Shown here one piece after another: positions 28,486 through 39,894 of a stretch of 52,518 bases of DNA (the first letter of the stretch is position 1; each line of letters opens with the position of its first letter). Under the pieces are notes generated by a model. That model was not told where the DNA came from and ran no database searches. It saw only the letters and a list, made by a program, of their open reading frames with translations. Position numbers and translations under genes: made by a program. This DNA comes from Chloroflexota bacterium (GTDB taxonomy: Bacteria; Chloroflexota; Dehalococcoidia; JACQUD01). Location: positions 1 through 52,518 of the forward strand of contig JACQUD010000050.1 of NCBI GenBank assembly GCA_016210485.1, given 5' to 3'.

Positions 28486-29664
28486 TCAGTTCAGGTAGGC
28501 GCTGATAATCGGGAAGAGCTTGTCGAAGAGCGCGTCGTCGATGGGGAAGTTCAACTCTCTGAACTCCTGTCGGAAATCACGCCGGAAGGCCGCATTCAAC
28601 GCGGCGATTATATATGTGCTCTTCTCGACCGCTGACACGCCGTCGTTTTGAAAGGTGAATTGCCTTCCGATATCGTTGGCAAAAGCTTTTGCCAACCTTT
28701 CGATGTTGCTCCACCCGTATTGTTCTCCATAGGTGATCATTTTGAAATCCAATGCCTGACTGGTCAACACATCGTTAGCATCGAATCTCTTACCTTGGTC
28801 AAGATACGTCTGATACCTGCCCTCTTGATAGGCCCTACCGTTTGCGAAGTCGAAGGACAGGCTCCAAATTGCATCAGAGCTAACGCCGTAACTCTGTCGG
28901 TTTGCTAGGATGTCATGATACGTATAGAAAGCGCTCAGGACCGCCAGGCTTTCCTGGAGAAGTGGGCCGGGCACTGCGACGGAATAATAGAACGCACTTG
29001 TGCCACCAAAGAAGTTATGTCCCTGCTCGTGAGCCATGACTTCCCACCTGTGATGTCCCGAGTTGCGATCAGGAAAAGCAGCGTCCCCAAGTTTGATGCC
29101 ATTAGGCATTGTCGAGCCATAATGAGATGGCTCGTATTCAATCCTGCAGAATCCGTAAGGCGAGATACCGTTATGCATCTTCTTAAGACTTAGATACTGC
29201 GCGTCCGTTACCTTCACCACCTGCTCTGGCGAAAGGGCAGACCCCTCAAAGAAGCTTTTGGGGAAGCTGTAGAAGCCCGAATAGGCTCCAATCACCGTAA
29301 CATAATCGGGTAACGGCGATCCCGTCGGAGCAGTCTGAGTAGGCGTCCGCGTAGGTGTGGAAGTTGGCGTGGGTGTGGCGGTAGGCATAGGCGTTGGCGT
29401 CAGAGTAGCGGTTGGCGGCGGCGTGGGAGTAGGGGTGGGAGTGACGGTAGGGGTGGGAGTGACGGTAGCCGTGGGCGTTGGTGTGGGGGCAGAGGTAGGA
29501 GTAGGGGTCAACGTGGAAGTCGGGGTTAGTGTTGGCGTTAGTATTGGAGACGGTGTTGGGGATGAAGTGGCGGTAGGGGTGGCGGTTCGTTCAGGTCGGG
29601 TACAAGCCCCCACCAGGAGTAAGCCCATAGCAAGGGCTAATAGCCAATATCGTATGCCTATCAT
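28486..29664 (-). CDS. Lipoprotein with Thr/Pro spacer and HExxH metalloprotease-like domain
   Basis: 392 residues. A lipoprotein signal peptide ([15 protein letters not shown], Cys21) is followed by about 90 residues of Thr-Pro-rich low complexity, acting as a wall- or surface-spanning stalk. The extracellular domain has HEQGH (His212, Glu213, His216), which fits a zinc metallopeptidase; a downstream Glu in [12 protein letters not shown] (gluzincin-like) could be the third ligand. No known peptidase family is recognised with certainty. It stands alone between tRNA-Lys and an acyl-CoA ligase gene, and base composition is more A+T-rich than its neighbours, so it may be acquired. Confidence 0.75.
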   Translation of the reverse strand: MIGIRYWLLALAMGLLLVGACTRPERTATPTATSSPTPSPILTPTLTPTSTLTPTPTSAPTPTPTATVTPTPTVTPTPTPTPPPTATLTPTPMPTATPTPTSTPTRTPTQTAPTGSPLPDYVTVIGAYSGFYSFPKSFFEGSALSPEQVVKVTDAQYLSLKKMHNGISPYGFCRIEYEPSHYGSTMPNGIKLGDAAFPDRNSGHHRWEVMAHEQGHNFFGGTSAFYYSVAVPGPLLQESLAVLSAFYTYHDILANRQSYGVSSDAIWSLSFDFANGRAYQEGRYQTYLDQGKRFDANDVLTSQALDFKMITYGEQYGWSNIERLAKAFANDIGRQFTFQNDGVSAVEKSTYIIAALNAAFRRDFRQEFRELNFPIDDALFDKLFPIISAYLN

Positions 29665-29801
29665 GTCGGCATTTTATATCATTCGCCCCCCCGCAACGGG
29701 TGCTAACGGGCCCTCATGCCAGTAACGCCGGCGCTGAGGGGGGACAGACTCAAAAAGTTCGAGTCCCTTTTAGAGAGTGGGCCGTGGGGGTTCGGGGTGA
29801 G

Positions 29802-31361
29802 CTAGGGCTTCCCGTACTGCTCCCGAAGGACCCGTTTCAGCACCTTGCCCATGGGGTTGCGGGGCAGCTCCTCTACGAACACCACTGACCCCGGCTTCTT
29901 GAAGCTGGAAAGGCGCTGACGACAGAATTCGGAGAGCTCCTCGGGCGTGACTTTGTGGCCGTCCTTCATTACCACTACCGCCCGCACCGCCTCGCCCCAC
30001 TGGTCATCGGGCACGCCGATGACTGCGGCCTCGTCCACTGCCGGGTGCTGCATAAGGACGCCCTCCACCTCCTCCGAGGCGATGTTCTCGCCGCCCCGGA
30101 TGATGATGTCCTTGGCCCGGCCCGTCAGGTAGATATAGCGCTCCTCATCCATGTAGCCCAGGTCGCCGGTGAGGAGCCAGCCATCCTTGGTGAAGGCCTG
30201 TTTGGTTTTCTCCGGCTCCTTCCAGTATCCGCTCATAACCCGAGGGCCTCGAGCCACAATTTCCCCCACCTGACCCGGGGGCAGCGGCCGGCCACTCTCT
30301 CCCAGGATGGCCACCTCCACATCGTCCATGGGCCGGCCGATGGATGAGGCCAGGCGCTTCAGCTTTTTCTCCTTCTCCGCTGGCGTTCCCTCTATAACGT
30401 GGTCCTCGGGGCCCAGCATGGTGATGGTGGAGGCTGTCTCCGTCTGGCCGAAGGCGTTGATGAAGCGCACCCAGGGCATGACTTCAATTGCCTTCTTGAT
30501 GACTTCGAAGGGCATGGGGGCGGCTCCGTAGGTAATGACCTTCATGTTGGAGAGGTCATACTTGCCGAAATTGGGGTGGTCTATGACCCGTTTGAGCATG
30601 GTGGGCACCAGCATGGCCCGGTCCACCCTCTCTTTGGTGGCCAGCTCCAGCCATCCATCCACCTCGAACTGCCGCATCATGACCAGGGTCCTGCCCCCGT
30701 AGATGGCGGCCATCATGGCCTGGGCGCCGGCCACATGGTAGAGGGGCACGGTCAGCAGGTTGGACTCCACGGTATCGGGGTCGGCAGGGTTGACATTGCC
30801 CAGCACATAGACCGAGAACATGTTATGGGTAAGGGGCACCCCTTTGGGCACCCCGGTGGTGCCCGCGGTGTACATGAGGATGGTCAGGTCTTCATCCTGG
30901 ATATCGGTAACAACGTCATCGGGAGAAGATTTGGCCAGGAGGTCATCGTAGAAGAGCATCCCCTTCCTCTTCCCCTCGATGGATATGAAGTGCTTCACCG
31001 AGGCCAGGGCTGGCCTCATGGCATCCACCAGGTCGAAGTAGCGAGCGCCTGCGAAACAGGCCTTGGACTCCGAGTTGGCTATCATATAGCTCAGCTCATC
31101 CTGCTTGGAGCGGAAGTTGAGGGGGACGAAGATAGCTCCCAGCTTGGTGGTGGCGAAGTAAGCCTCCACATACTCCGGGCAGTTCACCTGGAGGATAGCT
31201 ACCCGGTCCCCTTTGGCCACCCCCAAGCCGGCCAGGGCATTGGCCATCCTGTTGACCCGCTCCATCACCTGGCCATAAGTGAGCCGCTTCCCTTCAAAGA
31301 CCATGGCGGGCTTATCCGGAGCGATGGCCGAGGCGATGCCGAGGAACTCCGCAGTATTCAT
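29802..31361 (-). CDS. AMP-forming acyl-CoA synthetase (fatty-acid-CoA ligase type)
   Basis: 519 residues of the ANL superfamily, activating a carboxylic acid to its CoA thioester through an acyl-AMP. Motifs: MYTAGTTGVPKGVPLTH (P-loop A3, about 174-190), FGQTETAS (A5), GWLLTGDLGYMDEERYIYL (A7), GRAKDIIIRGGENI (A8) and the C-terminal catalytic Lys in PRNPMGKVLKRVL (A10). The N-terminal region resembles long-chain or cyclohexanecarboxylate-type ligases; the exact acid cannot be read. Downstream gap to the lipoprotein gene is about 140 bases. Confidence 0.92.
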   Translation of the reverse strand: MNTAEFLGIASAIAPDKPAMVFEGKRLTYGQVMERVNRMANALAGLGVAKGDRVAILQVNCPEYVEAYFATTKLGAIFVPLNFRSKQDELSYMIANSESKACFAGARYFDLVDAMRPALASVKHFISIEGKRKGMLFYDDLLAKSSPDDVVTDIQDEDLTILMYTAGTTGVPKGVPLTHNMFSVYVLGNVNPADPDTVESNLLTVPLYHVAGAQAMMAAIYGGRTLVMMRQFEVDGWLELATKERVDRAMLVPTMLKRVIDHPNFGKYDLSNMKVITYGAAPMPFEVIKKAIEVMPWVRFINAFGQTETASTITMLGPEDHVIEGTPAEKEKKLKRLASSIGRPMDDVEVAILGESGRPLPPGQVGEIVARGPRVMSGYWKEPEKTKQAFTKDGWLLTGDLGYMDEERYIYLTGRAKDIIIRGGENIASEEVEGVLMQHPAVDEAAVIGVPDDQWGEAVRAVVVMKDGHKVTPEELSEFCRQRLSSFKKPGSVVFVEELPRNPMGKVLKRVLREQYGKP

Positions 31362-31456
31362 GACCGCTCCTCCACTCTTATCGTCCTGGGCTGAAGCCCG
31401 TCTATTATTAAACGATTATGACTGCTCTGTCAAAGAGGGAAAAAGAGCAACCAGGC

Positions 31457-31900
31457 TCATTCCTTGCTATCCAGCATCAGGGTGACGGGGCCATCGTTGC
31501 ACAGCTTCACCATCATGTGGGCCTGGAACTGCCCTGTCTCCACCTTGAGCCCGGCCTCTCGGAGGCCGAGGACGAAGCTATCTACCAGCGGCTGGGCTAT
31601 CTCCGGTGGAGCTGCCTGGATGAAGTTTGGGCGGCGTCCCTTTCGGGTATCGGCCAGGAGGGTGAACTGGCTCACCACCAGGGCCTCTCCCTCGATATCC
31701 AGGAGAGAAAGGTTTAACTTACCGACCCTGTCAGCGAAGATGCGTAGGTTAGAAACTTTATCGACGAGGTGGCAGGCGTCGGTCTCAGTATCCCCCTGCC
31801 CTACCCCCAAGAAAACCAGAAGCCCCGGCCCGATATTCCCCACCACTGAGCCTTCCACGGAGACCGAGGCCTGGCTCACTCGTTGTAGCAACGCCCTCAT
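31457..31900 (-). CDS. dtd: D-aminoacyl-tRNA deacylase
   Basis: 147 residues. Dtd removes D-amino acids (and Gly) wrongly attached to tRNA. The two catalytic loops are present: SQFTLLAD (about 78-85) and [11 protein letters not shown] near the C terminus, the latter holding the cross-subunit Gly-cisPro motif. Start ATG overlaps the stop of the fmdB-like gene by four bases, so the two are coupled. Confidence 0.94.
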   Translation of the reverse strand: MRALLQRVSQASVSVEGSVVGNIGPGLLVFLGVGQGDTETDACHLVDKVSNLRIFADRVGKLNLSLLDIEGEALVVSQFTLLADTRKGRRPNFIQAAPPEIAQPLVDSFVLGLREAGLKVETGQFQAHMMVKLCNDGPVTLMLDSKE

Positions 31901-32178
31901 GGCTGGGCTTTGCTCTCTGCCTTGGCACTTCCCTCCTCTTTGGTTCCCTTTGCCTTATCTATCTTGTCTTCTCTATCGCCGCCGTAGTCCCGGCCTCCGT
32001 CCTTGCGGTAATCGTTGACATAGAAACCGCTGCCCTTGAACACGACAGGCACGGAGTGAATGACCCGGTGCGCTTTCCCCTGGCACTGGGGGCAGGCATC
32101 AGCAGGCTCCTCGTGAAATCCCTGGCGCAGCTCAAAGCGATGCCCGCAGGCAGCGCATTCATATTCGTAGATTGGCAT
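31897..32178 (-). CDS. FmdB-type zinc-ribbon protein
   Basis: 93 residues. The first 60 are the FmdB zinc ribbon: [17 protein letters not shown], then CPQCQGK, giving two CxxC pairs, and a strand ending [13 protein letters not shown]. The tail is charged and Lys/Glu-rich. Family members are linked to formamidase expression and to regulation, but the molecular role is unknown. First gene of a pair with dtd, divergent from the rpsB operon. Confidence 0.85.
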   Translation of the reverse strand: MPIYEYECAACGHRFELRQGFHEEPADACPQCQGKAHRVIHSVPVVFKGSGFYVNDYRKDGGRDYGGDREDKIDKAKGTKEEGSAKAESKAQP

Positions 32179-32318
32179 ATACTACCAGTCTCCTTTCCCA
32201 GTGCAAGAATCTAATTCTAATATAGCGGTAAAACGCCCCACATTCAAGAGGACTTGAGGAGAAGTCGTTTGGTAACGACCCCTGTCAAGATGTCTTTGGA
32301 GGTTTTTCCCCTATCGCC

Positions 32319-32347
32319 TTGCTCTGAACACAGTTTTATGATAAATA
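32319..32347 (+). promoter_or_regulatory. Candidate promoter of the rpsB operon
   Basis: TTGCTC, 17 bases, TAAATA, in an AT-rich spot about 45 bases before the rpsB start. Moderate match. Confidence 0.4.
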
Positions 32348-32391
32348 TAAGTCAGGATAAATCGCAGAATTATGACCCAGAAAGGAGAGTA

Positions 32392-33168
32392 TTGACTATC
32401 ACCGTAACCATGAAATCTCTGCTGGAAGCGGGGGTTCACTTCGGCCATCAGACCAGGCGCTGGAACCCCAAGATGAAGAGGTATATCTTCACCCAGCGGA
32501 ACGGCATCCATATTATAGACCTCCAGCAGACAGTTACATTGCTGGAGCAAGCATGTGACTTCGTTAAGGGTATAGCAGCCCAGGGTGGCAAGATCCTCTT
32601 TGTAGGCACCAAAAAGCAGGCCCAGGAGGTCATAGAAGAGGAGGCCAAGCGCTGCGGCATGTTCTATGCGCACCGGCGCTGGCTGGGCGGTACCTTGACC
32701 AATTTCGCCACCATCCAGGCCCGCATCGACTATCTGGTGCGTCAGGAGGATCGCCAGTCTAAAGGGGAGTTGATGCTTCTGCCCAAGAAGGAGGCCAGCA
32801 AGCTAGAAGAGGAGATCGCTCGCCTCAATCGCCTTCTGGGGGGTATCAAAGAAATGACTGCCCTCCCCGATGTCCTCTATATTGTGGATACTTCTAGGGA
32901 GAGGATCGCCGTGGCCGAGGCTCAGCGGGTGGGGGTGCCTATCGTAGCCGTCACCGATACTAATTGCAACCCTGACGAGGTGAACCACATCATCCCTGCC
33001 AACGACGATGCCATCAAGGCTATCCGTCTCATCACCAGCCTCATGGCCGACGCCGTGCTGGAGGGCAAGGCCGAGGCGGATGAGGCTCAGCTCATGGAGC
33101 CGCCCACTGCGCCTGAAATTTCAGAGGTTCCGGAGTCTGGCGTGCCCGCGCCGGGACCAGCCAGCTAG
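32392..33168 (+). CDS. rpsB: 30S ribosomal protein S2
   Basis: 258 residues. Conserved S2 sequence runs [55 protein letters not shown] and [22 protein letters not shown]. The start chosen is TTG at 32392, four bases after AGGAG; the next in-frame ATG (32410) would also be acceptable. In-frame sequence upstream of 32392 is not S2-like. The C terminus is an acidic, Pro-rich tail longer than in E. coli. First gene of the operon running to ispG. Confidence 0.95.
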   Translation: MTITVTMKSLLEAGVHFGHQTRRWNPKMKRYIFTQRNGIHIIDLQQTVTLLEQACDFVKGIAAQGGKILFVGTKKQAQEVIEEEAKRCGMFYAHRRWLGGTLTNFATIQARIDYLVRQEDRQSKGELMLLPKKEASKLEEEIARLNRLLGGIKEMTALPDVLYIVDTSRERIAVAEAQRVGVPIVAVTDTNCNPDEVNHIIPANDDAIKAIRLITSLMADAVLEGKAEADEAQLMEPPTAPEISEVPESGVPAPGPAS

Positions 33169-33176
33169 GAGGTCCC

Positions 33177-34413
<1,237 letters not shown>

Positions 34414-34470
34414 CTCCCTTTAGCTTGGGGGCTGAAGAGTAGGCCCCATTTGCAAAACTGGGAGATTGGT

Positions 34471-35043
34471 ATGGAAGCAGAAGGTACCCTCCGCGGCATT
34501 ATGGCCGCCGCTGAGGAGAAAATGAAAAAGGCCCTGGGAACCCTGGGACAGGAGCTGGCTATCGTCCGCACTGGCCGAGCCACCCCGGCTCTGGTGGAGC
34601 ACCTTATAGTGGATTACCATGGCATTCCCACCCCACTGAATCAACTGGCGGGTATATTTGTCCCGGAGGCTCGCCTCATTGTCATCCAGCCCTGGGACCG
34701 CCAGGCTCTGCCTCAGATAGAGAAGGCCATTCTCAAGGGGGATCTGGGCCTCAACCCCAGCACCGATGGCCGGGTAGTCCATCTCCCCATTCCCCCCCTC
34801 ACCGAGGAGAGACGGCGAGACTTGATAAAGGTGGTGAAACGGAGAGTGGAGGAGGGGAAGGTGGCCCTGCGCAATGTGCGTCGGGAGGCTCTGGAGGAGA
34901 TGAGGGCACAGCTCAAAGATAAGCACGTCTCTGAGGATGCCCATAAGCTGTCCCAGGAGCAGCTACAGAGGCTTACCGAAAGCTACGTCGGCCAGGCCGA
35001 GGCCCAGGGCCAGTCCAAAGAAGCCGAAATCTTGGAAGTTTGA
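34471..35043 (+). CDS. frr: Ribosome-recycling factor
   Basis: 190 residues. With EF-G it splits ribosomes after termination. The three-helix bundle and small domain are shown by [58 protein letters not shown] and [14 protein letters not shown]. The ATG at 34471 follows GGGAG at six bases. Last base region overlaps the uppS start (TTGA). Confidence 0.95.
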   Translation: MEAEGTLRGIMAAAEEKMKKALGTLGQELAIVRTGRATPALVEHLIVDYHGIPTPLNQLAGIFVPEARLIVIQPWDRQALPQIEKAILKGDLGLNPSTDGRVVHLPIPPLTEERRRDLIKVVKRRVEEGKVALRNVRREALEEMRAQLKDKHVSEDAHKLSQEQLQRLTESYVGQAEAQGQSKEAEILEV

Positions 35044-35771
35044 GCCTGGCTTTACCTGGTCCCATGAGTCAATCCTGTCGCATTCCTCAACATGTAGCCA
35101 TCATTATGGATGGCAATGGTCGTTGGGCGAAAGCCCGGGGATTACCTCGCCTCGACGGGCATCGAGCCGGGGCGGAGAATTTACGCCGTGTCATCGGAGC
35201 CTTCGCCCAGCGCGGCGTCAAGTATCTCACTCTTTATGCCTTCTCTACGGAGAACTGGGGCCGACCCCAGCTAGAGGTGCGTGGGCTTCTCAAGCTCCTA
35301 GCCTCCAGCATTCGCCGGGAGGCGAAAGAGCTGGACCGGGAGGGTGTCAGGCTGATGCACTTGGGCAAGCTGGATGAGCTTACCCCTTCCCTTCAGAAGC
35401 AGGTGAAGGAGGCTCTGGAGATGACAGAAGGCAACGCCGGCATTACAGTCAGCGTTGCCTTCAACTACGGCGGCCGGGCCGAGATCCTGGAGGCGGTGCG
35501 CCATCTCCTCTCGGATGGGGTCAAGGCCGAGGCCCTGGATGATGCCACGTTCTCCCGATATCTTTACACCGCCGGCCTCCCCGACCCCGACCTCATTATC
35601 CGCACCGGCGGTGAGATGAGGCTCTCCAACTTCCTTCTCTGGCAGGCGGCCTACAGCGAGTATTATGTTACCCCCACCTATTGGCCCGACTTCGATGAGG
35701 CCGAGGTGGAGGATGCCCTGGAGGCCTACTCTCAACGGAACAGGCGCTTCGGAGGCCTGGAGCCCCGGTGA
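35040..35771 (+). CDS. uppS: Isoprenyl (undecaprenyl-type) diphosphate synthase
   Basis: 243 residues, cis-prenyltransferase that builds the C55 carrier for cell-envelope polymers. Motifs: [20 protein letters not shown] with the catalytic Asp (about 18-37), [22 protein letters not shown] and the C-terminal [20 protein letters not shown]. Start either TTG at 35040, coupled to frr, or ATG at 35064 eight codons later. cdsA, dxr and ispG in the same operon belong to related lipid and isoprenoid paths. Confidence 0.95.
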   Translation: MSLALPGPMSQSCRIPQHVAIIMDGNGRWAKARGLPRLDGHRAGAENLRRVIGAFAQRGVKYLTLYAFSTENWGRPQLEVRGLLKLLASSIRREAKELDREGVRLMHLGKLDELTPSLQKQVKEALEMTEGNAGITVSVAFNYGGRAEILEAVRHLLSDGVKAEALDDATFSRYLYTAGLPDPDLIIRTGGEMRLSNFLLWQAAYSEYYVTPTYWPDFDEAEVEDALEAYSQRNRRFGGLEPR

Positions 35772-35781
35772 CGGCCCTCCG

Positions 35782-36636
35782 GTGAATCTGAGGATTAGGT
35801 CTTTAAGCGCCGCCATCCTTCTGCCCCTGACCATGGGGGCAGCTTGGCTCGGTGGCTCATGGTTCCTGGCTTTCCTGGCCCTGGCCGCCGCCCTGGGGGC
35901 CATAGAGTTCTACGGCCTGGTGTCTCGCAGCGGAGGCCACCCTATGGCCCTGGCCGGGGCAGCAGGGGCGGTGCTCTTCGTAACACGGACCGATCTTCAA
36001 GAGCCCAGCCTGGCCTCGCTCCTGCTCCTGGCCCTGGCCGCCTTCACCCTCCTGCGTCACCTTCAGTTCAGGCACAGGGAAATAAGGGTCTTACAGAGGC
36101 TCAATCAGAAGCTCACCTACCTTTACCTGGCCTGGCACAACTCCCTCCTGGACTGGGGGTGGACCCTCCTGGGCATGGGCTATTGTGGCTGGCTTCTGAG
36201 CCGCCTGGCTGCCCTCCGGCTCCAGCCTGATGGCCGGGAGTGGGTGTTGCTGGCCCTTTTCGCCACCTTCGCTCTGGACACCTCCTCCTTCTTCATCGGC
36301 CGGCGCTGGGGCCGGCACGCCCTGGCACCCCGGGTGAGCCCGCACAAGACATGGGAGGGGGCCATCGGCGGCCTCTTTGGGGCCGTGGCGGCCTCCCTGG
36401 CCCTGGGCGCCTTCTTCGAACTTCCGGCTGGCCCCGGCCACCTCCTGGCCCTGGGCGTATTAATAGGAGTGGCTGGCCAGATAGGAGACCTGGCCGAGTC
36501 CTGGCTCAAGAGGCGGGCCGGGGCCAAGGACAGCGGCTCCCTTATCCCGGGCCACGGCGGCGTCCTGGACCGCCTGGACAGCCTCCTCTTCGCTTCCTTC
36601 GTGGTATACTATTATGTAGTGTGGGTGATTCTATGA
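35782..36636 (+). CDS. cdsA: Phosphatidate cytidylyltransferase
   Basis: 284-residue integral membrane enzyme making CDP-diacylglycerol. About seven to eight TM segments. The C-terminal signature is clear: SPHKTWEGAIGGLFG, then DLAESWLKRRAGAKDSGSL and IPGHGGVLDRLDSL. GTG start at 35782, eleven bases after uppS; the open frame further upstream lies in uppS sequence and was rejected. The stop shares ATGA with dxr. Confidence 0.93.
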   Translation: MNLRIRSLSAAILLPLTMGAAWLGGSWFLAFLALAAALGAIEFYGLVSRSGGHPMALAGAAGAVLFVTRTDLQEPSLASLLLLALAAFTLLRHLQFRHREIRVLQRLNQKLTYLYLAWHNSLLDWGWTLLGMGYCGWLLSRLAALRLQPDGREWVLLALFATFALDTSSFFIGRRWGRHALAPRVSPHKTWEGAIGGLFGAVAASLALGAFFELPAGPGHLLALGVLIGVAGQIGDLAESWLKRRAGAKDSGSLIPGHGGVLDRLDSLLFASFVVYYYVVWVIL

Positions 36637-37766
36637 AGAAGCTAGCCATTCTGGGCTCCACTGGCTCCATAGGTCGGCAGGCTCTGGAGATAGTCAGGGC
36701 CTTCCCTGGTCGGCTCAAAGTGGTGGCCCTGGCGGCGGGCAACAACCTTCCCCTGATGCTGGAACAGGTCCAGGAGTTCCATCCTGTCTTTTTCTCCCTG
36801 GAGGCCGAGGCCGACCGGAAAAACCTTCAGCTCCAGGTGCCGGAGTGTAAGTATCTGCCCCCGCAAGAGATGGCCTCCCTCCCGGAGGTTGACCTGGTGC
36901 TGGTGGCTACGTCAGGGAAGGTGGGGCTGGGCCCCACCCTGGCCGCTTTGGGGGCCAAGAAGCAGGTTGCCCTGGCCAATAAAGAAGCCCTGGTCATGGC
37001 TGGGGAGATAGTTACTGCCGCCGCCAAGAGCAACGGTATCACCTTATTCCCCGTGGACAGCGAGCACAGCGCTCTGTGGCAGTGTCTCCTGGGAGAGGGG
37101 AGAGAGATAGCCCGGCTCCTCCTCACTGCCTCGGGCGGGGCTTTCCGGGACCGCCCCCTGGAGGAGCTGGCCTCGGTAACTCCCCAGGAGGCCTTGCGCC
37201 ACCCCACCTGGCACATGGGACGTAAGGTGACAGTGGACTCGGCCACTCTGATGAACAAAGGCATGGAGGCCCTGGAGGCCCGCTGGCTCTTCGATATTCC
37301 CCTCGACAGGATAGAGATGATAATGCACCCCCAGAGCATAGTCCACTCTCTGGTGGAGTTCGCTGATGGCTCGGTGAAGGCCCAACTTTCCTCCCCCGAT
37401 ATGAGGTTGCCCATTCAGTTCGCCCTCTCCTACCCGGAGCGCTGGGAGAACCGGGACCTGCCTAAGCTGGACCTGGCCCAGGCGGGCAGCCTGCACTTCG
37501 GGCCTGTGGATGTGGGGCGCTACCCGTGCCTGGCACTGGCCCTGGAGGCAGGGCGGCGGGGCGGGACTTACCCCGCCGTGCTTTGCGCCGCCGATGAGGA
37601 GGCGGTGGGTCTCTTCCTGGCGGGGAAGATAGGCTTCCTGGATATCCCCCGGCTGGTGAATAAGGCTCTGACTCTCCATAAAGGGACAGACCAGGCCACC
37701 CTTTACGACGTTCTGGCCGCCGACGCCTGGGCGCGCGAGGAAGTCCTGGCGGCAGCGACGGGCTGA
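36633..37766 (+). CDS. dxr: 1-deoxy-D-xylulose 5-phosphate reductoisomerase
   Basis: 377 residues, second step of the MEP isoprenoid pathway. NADPH-binding LGSTGSIGRQALEIVR (6-21), ALANKEALVMAGE, the metal site PVDSEHSALWQCL, the flexible-loop/substrate region LTASGGAF and HPTWHMGRKVTVDSATLMNKG, and the C-terminal helical domain. ATG overlaps the cdsA stop. Together with ispG downstream it shows that isoprenoids are made through MEP, not mevalonate. Confidence 0.96.
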   Translation: MKKLAILGSTGSIGRQALEIVRAFPGRLKVVALAAGNNLPLMLEQVQEFHPVFFSLEAEADRKNLQLQVPECKYLPPQEMASLPEVDLVLVATSGKVGLGPTLAALGAKKQVALANKEALVMAGEIVTAAAKSNGITLFPVDSEHSALWQCLLGEGREIARLLLTASGGAFRDRPLEELASVTPQEALRHPTWHMGRKVTVDSATLMNKGMEALEARWLFDIPLDRIEMIMHPQSIVHSLVEFADGSVKAQLSSPDMRLPIQFALSYPERWENRDLPKLDLAQAGSLHFGPVDVGRYPCLALALEAGRRGGTYPAVLCAADEEAVGLFLAGKIGFLDIPRLVNKALTLHKGTDQATLYDVLAADAWAREEVLAAATG

Positions 37767-37767
37767 T

Positions 37768-38823
37768 ATGGGGCTCCTGGTCTTCATCCTCATCCTGGCC
37801 GTGGTCATCGTCACCCATGAGTTGGGACACTTCTACACAGCACGGCGGGTTGGGGTCAGGGTCCTGGAGTTCGGCCTGGGCTATCCGCCCCGTCTCTGGT
37901 CCATAATCCGGGGCGAGACCCGCTACTCTCTAAATCTGCTGCCCCTGGGCGGGTTCGTCAAGCTGGAAGGGGAAGAGGACCCCTCGGACCCAGCCAGCCT
38001 GGCGGCCAAGCGAATGCCTGCCCGCCTCCTGGTGCTGGCCTCGGGCGCTCTGATGAACGCCCTCCTGCCCGTCCTCCTCTTCACCCTGGCCGTCCTCATC
38101 CCCCAGAAGGTGCTGGTGGGCGGCGAGGGGCTTCAGGTCTCCTCAGTGGCCGCCGGCTCCCCGGCCCAGGTCGCCGGGCTTCAGACCGGGGATACCATCC
38201 TGGCGGTGGACGGCCGGGCGGTGAGCGCCCCGGAGGAGCTGCAAAAAGCCGTAGAGGCGCGTCTGGGACAAGAGTTAGCATTGCTTTTGGAAAGGCCCTC
38301 GGTGGGGCAGGTGGAGGCTCGCCTGATACCCCGCGCCCAGCCGCCTCCGGGGGAGGGGCCCCTGGGCATCAGCCTGGACTATGCCAGGCCAATTTATGAG
38401 ACCCGCTCCTACCCGCCCTGGGAGGCGGTGCCCAACGGCATTGCCGCCACCGGGCGGCTGGTCTCGGCCATGTTCGCCGGCGTCGGGGACATGATAGGGG
38501 GCAGGGAGCCGGCCACGGTCGTCGGCGTCATCGGCATGGCCCAGGCCACCACCGAGGTAGCCCGGGGCGGTATCCACGACATCCTGGTCTGGGCTTCCAT
38601 CATCAGCCTGAGCCTGGCCATCATCAATCTGCTGCCCATCCCGGCCCTGGACGGGGGCCGCATCGCCCTCCTGGGGCTGGAGGCGGTGCGCCGGAAGCGC
38701 CTCTCTCCCCGGTCGGAGAGGCTCATTCACCTCATTGGCTTCGCTGTCCTATTGAGCTTCATGTTCGTCGTCAGCTACCTGGATATAGCCCGTCTGGCTA
38801 GAGGGGGGAACATATTGCCATGA
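37768..38823 (+). CDS. rseP: Site-2-type membrane zinc protease RseP
   Basis: 351 residues. Intramembrane protease of the M50 family that cuts within TM segments of regulatory proteins. HELGH (His17, Glu18, His21) lies in TM1, a PDZ domain spans about 113-190 (GLQTGDTILAVDGRAV), and the third metal ligand is in NLLPIPALDGGRI (about 286-298). Only one PDZ domain is present, against two in E. coli. Begins two bases after dxr and overlaps ispG by four bases. Confidence 0.95.
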   Translation: MGLLVFILILAVVIVTHELGHFYTARRVGVRVLEFGLGYPPRLWSIIRGETRYSLNLLPLGGFVKLEGEEDPSDPASLAAKRMPARLLVLASGALMNALLPVLLFTLAVLIPQKVLVGGEGLQVSSVAAGSPAQVAGLQTGDTILAVDGRAVSAPEELQKAVEARLGQELALLLERPSVGQVEARLIPRAQPPPGEGPLGISLDYARPIYETRSYPPWEAVPNGIAATGRLVSAMFAGVGDMIGGREPATVVGVIGMAQATTEVARGGIHDILVWASIISLSLAIINLLPIPALDGGRIALLGLEAVRRKRLSPRSERLIHLIGFAVLLSFMFVVSYLDIARLARGGNILP

Positions 38824-39866
38824 TGAATCGACGCTACACCAAACCCATCTCCATCGGAGGGGTGGCTGTGGGCGGGGGCGCTCCCATCGCCATCCAGTCC
38901 ATGACCAAGACCGATACCCGGGATGCCGCCGCCACTCTGGAGCAAATAAGGCGGCTGAAAGAGGCCGGTTGCGAGATCGTCCGGGTGGCCGTTCCCGATA
39001 TGGCGGCCGCCAAGGCCCTGCCTCTCATCAAACGAGAATCCCCCCTCCCCATCATCGCCGACATCCACTTCGACCACCGCCTGGCCCTGGCCGCCCTGGA
39101 GGCCGGGGTGGATGGCCTCCGCCTCAACCCGGGGAACATCAGAGACAAGAAGAAGGTGAGGGAGGTGGTGGCCGCGGCCAAGGAGCGGCAAGTGCCCATC
39201 CGGGTGGGGGTGAACGCCGGCAGCGTGCCTCAGGACCTGGAGCCAGGCCAGCCCCTGGCCCGCCGCCTAGTGGCCTCGGCCCTGGAGCACATCCGCATCC
39301 TGGAGGACATGGACTTCGACCTCATCAAGGTGTCCGTCAAGGCCTTCGACGTGGCGGCCACGGTGGAGGCTTACCGCCTCATGGCCCAGGAGCGGCCCTA
39401 CCCCTTGCACCTGGGCATCACCGAGGCCGGCACCCCCCGGGCGGGCGCGGTGCGCTCGGCAGTGGGGCTGGGCCTCCTCCTCTGGGAGGGCATCGGCGAT
39501 ACCATAAGGGTGTCCCTCACCGGCGACCCCTGCGATGAGGTGGCCGTGGCATACGACATCCTCAAGTCCCTGGACCTCCGCCAGCGCGGCCCCGTCCTCA
39601 TCTCCTGCCCCACCTGCGGCCGCATCGAGACCGACCTCATCTCCCTGGCCTATGCCGTGGAGGAGCGCATCAGCAAGCTGAACAAGCCCATCAAGGTGGC
39701 GGTCATGGGGTGTGTGGTCAACGGCCCCGGCGAGGCCCGGGAGGCGGACGTGGGGCTGGCCTGCGGCAAGGGGAGGGGGGTCCTCTTCCGCCACGGGGAG
39801 ATGGTGCGCACCGTGGAGGAGGTGGACTACCTGAAGGCCCTCATGGAGGAGGTGGAGAAGGTGTGA
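38820..39866 (+). CDS. ispG: 4-hydroxy-3-methylbut-2-en-1-yl diphosphate synthase (IspG/GcpE)
   Basis: 348 residues, penultimate enzyme of the MEP pathway and a [4Fe-4S] protein. The three cluster cysteines are Cys263 and Cys266 in SCPTCGR and Cys298 in MGCVVNGPGEA; the fourth ligand is Glu305. The TIM-barrel start shows AIQSMTKTDTRDA and RLNPGNI. Compact bacterial form without the plant insert. ATG overlaps rseP. Last gene of the operon that begins at rpsB. Confidence 0.96.
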   Translation: MMNRRYTKPISIGGVAVGGGAPIAIQSMTKTDTRDAAATLEQIRRLKEAGCEIVRVAVPDMAAAKALPLIKRESPLPIIADIHFDHRLALAALEAGVDGLRLNPGNIRDKKKVREVVAAAKERQVPIRVGVNAGSVPQDLEPGQPLARRLVASALEHIRILEDMDFDLIKVSVKAFDVAATVEAYRLMAQERPYPLHLGITEAGTPRAGAVRSAVGLGLLLWEGIGDTIRVSLTGDPCDEVAVAYDILKSLDLRQRGPVLISCPTCGRIETDLISLAYAVEERISKLNKPIKVAVMGCVVNGPGEAREADVGLACGKGRGVLFRHGEMVRTVEEVDYLKALMEEVEKV

Positions 39867-39894
39867 GATTCCAGGGCTGGGTGGGGAGGTGGAC

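Noticed and set aside
29357-29600. Short G/T-rich repeats suspected to be a CRISPR or satellite
   Set aside because: They are codons of the Thr/Pro stalk of the lipoprotein, with irregular period and no unique spacers.
30399-31394. A 331-codon open frame on the plus strand
   Set aside because: It lies wholly antisense to the acyl-CoA synthetase gene, has His/Gly/Val-rich composition typical of the opposite strand of G+C-rich genes, and no recognisable domain.
32254-32391. Longer N terminus for ribosomal protein S2
   Set aside because: The 46 extra codons are unlike S2, overlap the likely promoter, and the downstream TTG has a proper AGGAG.
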